Source: CAZXIC01 sp964640195
Lineage (GTDB): Archaea; Iainarchaeota; Iainarchaeia; Iainarchaeales; GCA-2688035
Assembly: GCA_964640195.1 (NCBI GenBank)
Contig: CAZXIC010000028.1
Location: 1 to 10,497, forward strand
DNA length: 10,497 bases
Direction of reading: 5' to 3'
The notes under the pieces were generated by a model that saw nothing but the letters and a program-made list of their open reading frames with translations, was not told where the DNA came from and did no database searches. Below are positions 1 through 5,629 of this stretch, one piece after another. Position numbers and translations under genes: made by a program. Each line of letters starts with the position of its first letter. The stretch's first letter is position 1.

Positions 1-78
1 TTGCTCAAGGCAGCCTGAAAAAAGCAGAATTGAAGCTGCAAGCAAGGCAACTATCAGAACAGCAGAAATCTGGCTCAT
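1..78 (-). CDS. Putative lipoprotein, N-terminal fragment (runs off window)
   Basis: Reading the minus strand from the ATG whose first base is at 78 gives 26 codons without a stop up to the window edge. The peptide starts MSQISAVLIVALLAAS and ends in a lipobox-like LLFSGC followed by LEQ. That is a short N-region, a hydrophobic stretch of about 17 residues and a Cys at position 23, the layout of a lipoprotein signal peptide whose Cys becomes lipid-modified and anchors the mature protein outside the membrane. A TATA-like box 25-32 bases upstream fits a leaderless transcript beginning at this ATG. It is divergent from the EamA transporter. The mature domain lies outside the window, so no function can be given. 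Confidence 0.7.
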   Translation of the reverse strand, partial: MSQISAVLIVALLAASILLFSGCLEQ

Positions 79-102
79 CTAACCTATTATGGGCTCTTCG
101 TG

Positions 103-110
103 TTTATAAA
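103..110 (-). promoter_or_regulatory. TATA box for the lipoprotein gene
   Basis: The self-complementary octamer TTTATAAA lies 25-32 bases upstream of the minus-strand ATG at 78, the spacing expected for an archaeal TATA box driving a leaderless mRNA. No Shine-Dalgarno sequence is seen between it and the ATG. Confidence 0.55.
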
Positions 111-173
111 TCTTAGGTCTCTAACTCTGCCCAAGCTTAACTATCTTATACCCAGCCCTGCAGCAGGAGCAGG

Positions 174-180
174 TTTTTAT
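174..180 (+). promoter_or_regulatory. TATA-like box for the EamA transporter
   Basis: TTTTTAT sits 25-31 bases ahead of the ATG at 205. There is no GGAGG-type site before that ATG, so a leaderless transcript is the simplest reading. A second AT-rich element (TTATA, 146-150) could instead give a short leader. Confidence 0.45.
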
Positions 181-204
181 TCACCGGTTTCCTAAATCCT
201 GCAA

Positions 205-1074
205 ATGATTTTCGAGCTAAGCGTTCTCGCTGCATTCGGCGCAATGCTGTGCTGGGGCTTCGGCGATTTCTTCATCCAGCGCTCTACAAGGGAATCCGGG
301 GACATAGAATCCATTGCCTTCATCGGCATAATCGGCTCTGTATTGCTTCTGCCACTTGTGTTGTCAGAGCTGCCACTGCTTTTTTCAATTCCAAACCTTG
401 TGTTCCTTGCCTTCATAGGCATTGTAACCCTTGCAGCTGCGCTGCTCAACTTTGAGGCTCTAAAGGAAGGAAAGCTTTCCGTAATAGAAGTCATTTTTGA
501 AATAGAGCTGCCTGTAACAGTGGTGCTTGGCTTGTTTTTCTTCGGCGAAACCCTTTCAACGCCACAGGCCGCCGCAATCCTCTTCATCCTCGCCGGCATC
601 TGCCTGATTTCGCTCAGCTCCCTGTCAAGGCAGCATTACCTCAAAAGGTTTGAGAAAGGCATCTTCCTGGCGATTGTCAGCGCAGTGGCAATGGCTCTCC
701 TAGACTTTGCTACTGCTGTAGGCAGCAGGATTGTATCGCCTGCCATGGCAGTATGGGTTCCCTGCCTGGTTTTTACCGCAATCTGCCTTCTGCTGATACG
801 GCAAAGGGAGGGCTTTCCAAGGCTGCTGCAGAACGCAAAAAAATTCAGCTCTGACATACTGGGCATGGGCGTTTTTGACACGCTTGCCTGGCTCCTTTTC
901 GCAATAGCGGTCCTTGAGAAGGAGCTTGCAGTCACGATTGCAATCACTGGAAGCTATCCTGCAATAGCGCTTTTGCTCGGGGTGCTGGTAAACAAGGAAA
1001 AAATGCGCCCGCACCAGTACACTGGTGCAGCGATGGCGCTGCTTGCAAGCATTGCCCTCGCAACGCTGCAGTAA
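205..1074 (+). CDS. EamA-family (drug/metabolite transporter superfamily) membrane protein
   Basis: This 289-residue protein is almost entirely hydrophobic, with about ten predicted membrane segments split into two similar halves, the normal size and layout of EamA/DMT permeases. The end of each half carries the family's usual pattern: a small charged turn followed by a Gly-rich helix (FFFGETLSTPQ at 112-121, then ILAGICLISL; and LVNKEKMRPHQYTG at 261-274, then MALLASIAL). Charged residues early in helices (D21 region, E84, E99, E101, D167, D225) may face the transport path. DMT proteins move small metabolites, amino acids, nucleotide sugars or drugs across the cytoplasmic membrane; the substrate cannot be read from the sequence. 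The ATG at 205 is chosen because a TATA-like box lies just upstream and helix 1 starts immediately. It is a single gene, divergent from the lipoprotein and followed by 284 non-coding bases. Confidence 0.88.
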   Translation: MIFELSVLAAFGAMLCWGFGDFFIQRSTRESGDIESIAFIGIIGSVLLLPLVLSELPLLFSIPNLVFLAFIGIVTLAAALLNFEALKEGKLSVIEVIFEIELPVTVVLGLFFFGETLSTPQAAAILFILAGICLISLSSLSRQHYLKRFEKGIFLAIVSAVAMALLDFATAVGSRIVSPAMAVWVPCLVFTAICLLLIRQREGFPRLLQNAKKFSSDILGMGVFDTLAWLLFAIAVLEKELAVTIAITGSYPAIALLLGVLVNKEKMRPHQYTGAAMALLASIALATLQ

Positions 1075-1130
1075 AAAGGAAACTGAATCCCGCCTCCCAA
1101 CACGGCTCTACGGTTACAGCACTCCAACCC

Positions 1131-1140
1131 CCCGGTTTTT
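1131..1140 (+). terminator. Possible weak T-tract terminator after the transporter
   Basis: A pyrimidine-rich run ending in GGTTTTT, 56-66 bases after the transporter stop and ahead of the helicase promoter. There is no convincing hairpin, so this rests only on the T-run and its location. Confidence 0.25.
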
Positions 1141-1158
1141 AATCCCAACGGTTCACTT

Positions 1159-1170
1159 ATTATATATTAA
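1159..1170 (+). promoter_or_regulatory. TATA box for the DEAD-box helicase gene
   Basis: ATTATATATTAA is the strongest TATA-like element in the 284-base gap before the helicase. With the usual archaeal spacing, transcription would start near 1188-1195, which leaves a leader of roughly 165 bases before the TTG start. It lies between 8-base inverted arms TTCACTTA (1152-1159) and TAAGTGAA (1204-1211). Confidence 0.5.
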
Positions 1171-1189
1171 AGAAAGTCAAAATTCAAGT

Positions 1190-1358
1190 TAACCTGATTT
1201 TCTTAAGTGAAAATTACTCCATAACTTTTTTGTTTGGGGTGTAGCGTTAACTTTTTTGCCTCATGGTAAACTAGTTTGTTTACCGTGCACGCAAAGCAAT
1301 AGTGCTTTGCGCTGTTTCTTTAATTCCAAAAAACTGACACAAAAAAGAGGGATACAAC
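1190..1358 (+). promoter_or_regulatory. Long structured 5' leader of the DEAD-box helicase gene
   Basis: The predicted transcript leader contains two near-adjacent perfect hairpins: GGTAAAC/GTTTACC (1265-1271 with 1278-1284, 6-base loop) and CGCAAAGCA/TGCTTTGCG (1290-1298 with 1303-1311, 4-base loop). Upstream are two copies of the 11-mer TAACTTTTTTG (1222-1232 and 1248-1258). AAGTTAAC (1186-1193) is the exact reverse complement of GTTAACTT (1246-1253), so the start of the leader could also fold. A purine-rich GAGGG ribosome site (about 1346-1351) precedes the start. DEAD-box helicase genes in bacteria and in the cold-adapted archaeon Methanococcoides burtonii are known for long regulatory leaders, and this one may respond to temperature or to the helicase itself. 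That role is inferred. It is not a recognised riboswitch class. Confidence 0.5.
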
Positions 1359-2477
1359 TTGAATTTCAATGAGTTTAACCTAAACGCAAAACTGGCCCAG
1401 GCGATTTCGCGCAAGGGCTACATGGAACCAAGTGAGGTCCAGGCAAGAGCAATCCCGGTCCTTCTGGGCGGCAAGGACGCCATAGTTCAGGCAAGGACCG
1501 GCACTGGAAAAACAGCAGTCTTTTCAATACCGCTGCTTGAAAGAATAGACCCAACCTGGCCCCCGTTGCAGGCGCTTGTTCTGGTGCCTACAAGGGAGCT
1601 TGCAGTGCAGGTGCACAGGGAATTCAGCGAACTGGCTTTCGGCCAGCGCGTTTTCTGCGTTGCTGTTTACGGCGGCGCAAGCATTAACGTTCAGCGCAAC
1701 GAGCTGCGGAGGGGCGCGCACGTTGTTGTCGCGACACCAGGCAGACTGATGGATTTCATGAGGAGGGGCGGAATAAGCCTCGGCAGCCTGAAATTCGTTA
1801 TCCTGGACGAGGCAGACAAGATGTTTGACATGGGCTTCAGGGACGACATTAACTTCATACTGTCAAAGTGCCCTAGGCAAAGGCAGACAATGCTTTTCTC
1901 TGCGACAATGCCTGAAGGAATAAGGGAGCTTGCCGGGAGGCACATGGCCCGTGACAGGGCTTTTGTAAACGTTTCGCAGGACAAAATTGCGGTTGACGAG
2001 GTTGACCAGTTCTTTGTCAGGGTTGACCCCAAAAAAAGGGTCAGCACTGTCGCAAGCCTCATCAATGCAAGGAAAATGAACAAATGCCTTGTTTTCTGCA
2101 GGACCCAGAGGACAGTCGACTGGCTTTCAAGGGCGCTGTACAGGAGAGGCATCAGGTCAAGGTCAATCCACGGCGGGCTGCCGCAAAACGCAAGGCAGCG
2201 CGTGCTGGAAGACTTCAAGTCCGACAGGACGCCTGTTCTGATTGCAACAGACTTGCTTGCAAGGGGGATGGACATAAAGGACATCTCGCACATAATAAAC
2301 TTTGATTTTCCGAAGGAAAGGGAAACCTATGTGCACAGGATTGGAAGGACAGCAAGGTTTGGGAAGGGCGGAGAGGCAATAACCTTCTGCACCAACGTGC
2401 TTGAAATGGAGGAACTGGGGAGAATCCAGAACCAGATAAAAGCCGAGATACCAGAGCTTGCAGAATTCAGCTCATAA
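1359..2477 (+). CDS. DEAD-box ATP-dependent RNA helicase
   Basis: This is a complete minimal two-domain DEAD-box helicase of 372 residues. Motifs in order: an F/GY/Q motif (F6, GY 20-21, PSEVQ 24-28), Walker A ARTGTGKT (45-52), PTREL (77-81), GG (105-106), TPGR (126-129), DEAD (150-153), SAT (181-183), VFCRT (245-249), ATDLLARGMD (296-305) and HRIGRTAR (326-333). Nothing catalytic is missing, and there is almost no C-terminal extension beyond the core. Such proteins use ATP to open short RNA duplexes or remodel RNA-protein complexes, usually in ribosome assembly, mRNA decay or cold adaptation. The TTG start is supported by the GAGGG site 8-13 bases upstream and by the Q-motif distance. It appears to be a single-gene unit with a long leader and ends in a T-rich tract. 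Relatives are often annotated DeaD, RhlE or CshA; I do not assign one. Confidence 0.95.
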   Translation: MNFNEFNLNAKLAQAISRKGYMEPSEVQARAIPVLLGGKDAIVQARTGTGKTAVFSIPLLERIDPTWPPLQALVLVPTRELAVQVHREFSELAFGQRVFCVAVYGGASINVQRNELRRGAHVVVATPGRLMDFMRRGGISLGSLKFVILDEADKMFDMGFRDDINFILSKCPRQRQTMLFSATMPEGIRELAGRHMARDRAFVNVSQDKIAVDEVDQFFVRVDPKKRVSTVASLINARKMNKCLVFCRTQRTVDWLSRALYRRGIRSRSIHGGLPQNARQRVLEDFKSDRTPVLIATDLLARGMDIKDISHIINFDFPKERETYVHRIGRTARFGKGGEAITFCTNVLEMEELGRIQNQIKAEIPELAEFSS

Positions 2478-2498
2478 AAAGATCCTGATTTCTCGCCC

Positions 2499-2512
2499 TT
2501 TTTTTCTTTTTT
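2499..2512 (+). terminator. T-tract terminator after the helicase
   Basis: TTTTTTTCTTTTTT begins 22 bases after the helicase stop, in the short gap between two convergent genes. Archaeal RNA polymerase terminates at such T-runs without needing a hairpin. Confidence 0.6.
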
Positions 2513-2532
2513 ATCCCCCTTCTTTCCATTCT

Positions 2533-2790
2533 TTAATCTGCTGAGCGGAAGCTCTCAACAAGGCGCTTCTTTCCGCTTCTCGCAAGAGATTTTATCCCCG
2601 CCTCGCGCCGCAAGGCAGCGCCCAGACTCTTTTTTCTCTCGAAATAAACAAGCTTCACAGGTCTGCGCGCACGGGTGTAAGAACTGCCCCTTCCCCTGTT
2701 GTGCGCCCTAACCCGCACTTCCAAGTCCTTCGTCCAGCCGCAGTAATAGCTCTTGTCCCTGCACTCAACCAGATACACAAAAAAGGGCAT
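2533..2790 (-). CDS. Small GIY-YIG nuclease-domain protein (YhbQ/UPF0213-like)
   Basis: An 85-residue protein made only of a GIY-YIG fold. The signature is present in variant form: VYLV (residues 5-8) for GIY and YYCGWT (15-20) for YIG. A conserved Arg follows in the helix (LEVRVRAHN), then the family's SSYTRARRPVKLVYFE stretch and a Glu in the REAGIKSL segment, which corresponds to the catalytic Glu of relatives. Stand-alone proteins of this type are widespread in bacteria and DPANN archaea; E. coli YhbQ has been linked to DNA damage, but the cellular role is generally unclear. The internal ATG at 2790 is chosen over the upstream ATG at 2817. It starts right before the first strand, and a TATA-like element lies 24-31 bases upstream, overlapping the upstream ATG. 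It is convergent with the helicase and divergent from the xylulokinase. Confidence 0.85.
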   Translation of the reverse strand: MPFFVYLVECRDKSYYCGWTKDLEVRVRAHNRGRGSSYTRARRPVKLVYFERKKSLGAALRREAGIKSLARSGKKRLVESFRSAD

Positions 2791-2813
2791 AATACAAAAC
2801 AAATAGCCAAAAA

Positions 2814-2821
2814 TCATTTAA
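2814..2821 (-). promoter_or_regulatory. TATA-like box for the GIY-YIG gene
   Basis: Read on the minus strand this is TTAAATGA, 24-31 bases before the ATG at 2790. That fits a leaderless transcript and makes the alternative ATG at 2817 unlikely, since it falls inside the box. Confidence 0.4.
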
Positions 2822-2862
2822 CGCCAAAACACAGGTGCAATCCCGACCCCCTATTCGCACTG

Positions 2863-2870
2863 TTTTTAAA
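2863..2870 (+). promoter_or_regulatory. TATA box for the sugar kinase-isomerase operon
   Basis: TTTTTAAA lies 36-43 bases ahead of the GTG at 2906. It predicts a start of transcription near 2890-2895 and a very short leader that carries the GGGAGG ribosome site at 2894-2899. Confidence 0.5.
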
Positions 2871-2905
2871 CATTACGAGGCTATTTTTTTCCAGGGAGGC
2901 TTCCG

Positions 2906-4432
2906 GTGGGCTTTTTTATCGGAATTGACAGCGGCACGCAGGGCACGAAGTCTGTTGTAATTGACGAGAGCGGCGGTGTGCTTGCCTCTTCCTCTGCTTC
3001 TTACGGTTTGATTGAAGGACTGCCCCCTGGCAACAAGGAGCAGCATCCCGAGCAGTGGATTTCTGCAGTGAAAAAAACCATCCTGGAAGCGCTTGGGAAA
3101 TCAAAAGTGAACCCGAAAGAAGCCAAGGCAATCGGGGTTTCAGGGCAGCAGCACGGCTTTGTCCCCCTGGATTCGAACGGAAAGGTCATAAGGCCAGCCA
3201 AGCTGTGGAATGACACCTCTACTGCGGAAGAGGTCAAGCAGCTGCAAAATAGTGTCGGCGGAAAAGAAAAGCTTATAGAACTGAGTGGAAACGCTGTTCC
3301 GGTCGGCTTCACTGCACCGAAGATTTTGTGGCTGAAGAACAACGAGCCAGAGAACTTTGGGAAGCTTGGCTGCGTTCTTCTGCCGCATGATTTCATCAAC
3401 TACTGGCTTACTGGTGAGAAGAAAATGGAGTGCGGCGATGCATCAGGAACAGGCCTCTTGGACGTTAGGAAAAGGGAATGGTGCAATCCTGTCATAGAAG
3501 CAATTGACAAGGCGCTGCCGGAGAAGCTGCCCAAGCTTGCGGCAAGCGAGAAGCCTGCCGGCGTTGTCAAGGAAGAACTTGTGAAGGAATTCGGCTTCGG
3601 CAATGAAGTTATTGTTTCAACCGGCGGTGGGGACAACATGATGTCTGCAATTGGAACAGGCAACACGAAGCCAGGCATTGTTACTGCCTCGCTTGGTACA
3701 AGCGGTACAATCTTTGCCTTCAGCACCTCCCCTGTCATTGACCCAAAGGGCGAGTGCGCTGCCTTCTGCGATTCAACAGGCAACTGGCTGCCGCTGTTCT
3801 GCACAATGAACGTGACTGTTGCCACTGAAATGGCAAAAAACGCTTTTGGCCTTGGAAATGAGCAGCTTACTGATGCAATTGGCAAGGTTCCGGCAGGTAG
3901 CAACGGCCTTGTGCTGCTGCCCTATTTTGAGGGCGAGAGAACCCCAAATTATCCCCACGGGACAGGCGTCTTTTTTGGGGTGAACAACAAAACCTTCAGC
4001 AAAGAATGCTTTTCAAGGGCTGCAATGGAGGGAGCAACGCTTGGGATGAACTATTGCCTCAACAGGCTCAGGGAGCTTGGAATCAATCCAAGCGAAATAA
4101 GGCTTACAGGCGGTGGCGCAAAAAACCCTGCTTGGAGGCAGGTGGCTGCAGACGTGTTCAACACAGAAGTGGTTTGCCTGCAAGAGGAGGAAAGCGCAGC
4201 CCTGGGAGCGGCAATTCAAGCCCTGTGGTGTTTTAAGAACTTTAAAGGCGAGAGTGTTTCAATCTCTGAGTTGACTGACAAAATGGTGAAATTGGACGAG
4301 TCAAAAAGGGCTAAGCCGATTCAGAAAAATGTTAAAGTTTATCAAAAGCTGCAGGCAATCCAGGACAGGATGGCCCCGCAGCTTGATGGGTTGTTTGAAT
4401 CTCACAGAAAAATGTTAACAGGAGGGGGTTAA
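2906..4432 (+). CDS. xylB: Xylulokinase (FGGY-family carbohydrate kinase)
   Basis: This 508-residue FGGY kinase is expected to phosphorylate D-xylulose at O5 with ATP in the cytosol. The N-terminal actin-like domain opens with the phosphate-binding loop DSGTQGTK (8-15) and has GQQHG (80-84), matching the GQMHG substrate loop of E. coli XylB, then LWNDTS (100-105). The catalytic base Asp is D243 in GGGDN. The C-terminal domain has SLGTSG (262-267), YFEGERTP (340-347) and the adenine-site GGGAK (402-406). Collinearity with E. coli XylB is clear along the whole length, so it is XylB-like rather than glycerol- or rhamnulokinase-like. The GTG start follows a GGAGG site by six bases. Its stop codon directly abuts the start of the isomerase gene, so the two are co-transcribed and probably translationally coupled. 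If the isomerase acts on another sugar, the kinase could use a related ketose. Confidence 0.88.
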   Translation: MGFFIGIDSGTQGTKSVVIDESGGVLASSSASYGLIEGLPPGNKEQHPEQWISAVKKTILEALGKSKVNPKEAKAIGVSGQQHGFVPLDSNGKVIRPAKLWNDTSTAEEVKQLQNSVGGKEKLIELSGNAVPVGFTAPKILWLKNNEPENFGKLGCVLLPHDFINYWLTGEKKMECGDASGTGLLDVRKREWCNPVIEAIDKALPEKLPKLAASEKPAGVVKEELVKEFGFGNEVIVSTGGGDNMMSAIGTGNTKPGIVTASLGTSGTIFAFSTSPVIDPKGECAAFCDSTGNWLPLFCTMNVTVATEMAKNAFGLGNEQLTDAIGKVPAGSNGLVLLPYFEGERTPNYPHGTGVFFGVNNKTFSKECFSRAAMEGATLGMNYCLNRLRELGINPSEIRLTGGGAKNPAWRQVAADVFNTEVVCLQEEESAALGAAIQALWCFKNFKGESVSISELTDKMVKLDESKRAKPIQKNVKVYQKLQAIQDRMAPQLDGLFESHRKMLTGGG

Positions 4433-5554
4433 TTGGCATATGAATTAATTGACCTATCATACCAGAAAAAAGTCAGGACAAAGGAGGAGCTCATAAAGCA
4501 CTTGGAGAGCTTTTCCCTGGATTTGAAGCTGAGCACCGGCATATGGTATTATACGCCGGCCTCAAACCGTTTCCACGAGCCTTACGGTGACCCAAAAACA
4601 ATAGAGCAGCGCCTTGACATGATGAGAGACCTACCAGAGTTTGGTGTCAAGGGGCTTGAAGCGCACTACCCGCTTGAAATAAACGAAGAGAACCTTGACT
4701 TGTACAAGGACTTTGAGAAAGACACAGGTATAAAAGTCGCAACAATTCCTTTTGCGCTTTTCTACAGCAGGGAAACAGAGTTTGGGTCGCTTTCAAGTCC
4801 GTATCCGAAAATCAGGAAAAAAGCTGAAGACATAGTAGAGGGAACGCTGAAAATAGTGAAAGAGCTTGGCAGTAATTGTGCAATACTATGGCCAGGCGCA
4901 GATGGCTATACCTATGCCTATGGAAACATATACCCTTGGATGTGGAACAACTTTGAAACAGTTGTTGCAAATGCAATGGACAAGGTTCCTGGGATAAGGA
5001 TTGCAATAGAGCCAAAGCCATACGAGCCAGTGCCAAACAACATTTACAGGACAACACCTGAAGGAATTCTTGCAGCGAAAAGGATTGAAGCAAAGCTCAA
5101 AAATCCTACCAATGTTAAGCTCGTGAAAGAGAACAAGGCTCTGGTTGCAATGAACCCAGAGGCAGGGCACGTGAGAATGGGCTTTGAAATACTGCCGCAT
5201 GCATTCAGCATCTGCACTTTTGAGGGGAGGCTCGCCCACACTCACTGGAACTCGCAGCCTTCAGGCAACTATGACCAGGACCTCAATGTTGGGGTAGTGG
5301 ACTGGACTGAGAGCGAGGCATTGCTCTATGCACTGAAGATGGCTGGCTACAACGAGTTCTTCGGGATTGACATCAACCCGGAGAAAATGCCAGTGCAGAA
5401 AGCTATTGAACTGAACTACAAGGCTCTATCAATAATGAACGAGAGGATTGACTCACTGCCACACGAGGAAATAATAGAATGCTACCTAAATCCAGGGGAA
5501 AACAGGGGAAGGCTAGAGGACATCCTTTTGAACTCAATGAAGAAGAAAAAGTAA
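4433..5554 (+). CDS. Xylose isomerase-family sugar isomerase, divergent
   Basis: A 373-residue TIM-barrel protein collinear with actinomycete-type (class I) xylose isomerases, which convert D-xylose to D-xylulose with two divalent metals. Recognisable positions, in Streptomyces numbering: W16 (W38), H54 (H78), F94 (F110), W137 (W153), E181 and K183 in IEPKP (E193, K195), N215/E217/H220 in NPEAGH (N241, E243, H246), D255/D257 in YDQDL (D281, D283) and D287 (D313). Two differences stand out. The metal ligand D245 is replaced by H271 in HTHWNSQ, and D57, the partner of H54, is Leu (L81). A His at the first position is what L-rhamnose isomerases use, so the substrate is uncertain. The TTG start immediately follows the xylulokinase stop and has a GGAGGGGG site (4421-4428). 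No alternative in-frame start is nearby. The tail is Lys-rich. Confidence 0.8.
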   Translation: MAYELIDLSYQKKVRTKEELIKHLESFSLDLKLSTGIWYYTPASNRFHEPYGDPKTIEQRLDMMRDLPEFGVKGLEAHYPLEINEENLDLYKDFEKDTGIKVATIPFALFYSRETEFGSLSSPYPKIRKKAEDIVEGTLKIVKELGSNCAILWPGADGYTYAYGNIYPWMWNNFETVVANAMDKVPGIRIAIEPKPYEPVPNNIYRTTPEGILAAKRIEAKLKNPTNVKLVKENKALVAMNPEAGHVRMGFEILPHAFSICTFEGRLAHTHWNSQPSGNYDQDLNVGVVDWTESEALLYALKMAGYNEFFGIDINPEKMPVQKAIELNYKALSIMNERIDSLPHEEIIECYLNPGENRGRLEDILLNSMKKKK

Positions 5555-5559
5555 AAACC

Positions 5560-5606
5560 TTTTTTTAATCGCTGCGGACCCTTCGGGGCTCGCAGCAAAA
5601 TTTTTT
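5560..5606. terminator. Shared UUCG-hairpin terminator between convergent genes
   Basis: Between the isomerase stop and the convergent PfkB stop lies a GC-rich hairpin: arms GCTGCG (5571-5576) and CGCAGC (5591-5596), an inner CCC/GGG stem and a TTCG loop closed by C-G. A T7 run precedes it (5560-5566) and a T6 run follows four bases after it (5601-5606). On the plus strand this resembles an intrinsic terminator; on the minus strand the A/T tracts are less well placed. The UUCG tetraloop is exceptionally stable, so it could also protect the 3' end of the xylB-isomerase mRNA. Confidence 0.65.
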
Positions 5607-5629
5607 ATTGAAACTAGTGATAGTGCCAC

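Noticed and set aside
192..599. Minus-strand open frame opposite the EamA transporter
   Set aside because: Ser/Met/Lys-rich translation without domain features, wholly antisense to a clear membrane protein; a frame shadow.
1290..1311. Helicase-leader hairpin considered as an intrinsic terminator of the transporter gene
   Set aside because: No T-run follows the stem at once, and it lies more than 200 bases after the transporter stop and downstream of the helicase TATA box, so a leader element is the better reading.
1691..2293. 200-codon minus-strand open frame
   Set aside because: It is antisense to the conserved helicase motifs and its open state follows from the codon pattern of the real gene; there is no start signal or recognisable domain.
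2701..2928. Plus-strand open frame across the GIY-YIG gene and the xylB promoter
   Set aside because: Antisense to the conserved GIY-YIG coding sequence, and it runs through the kinase promoter and start; low-complexity translation.
3400..3903. 167-codon minus-strand open frame inside xylB
   Set aside because: Mirror of the kinase coding frame; the translation is Ser/Pro-rich with no family features.
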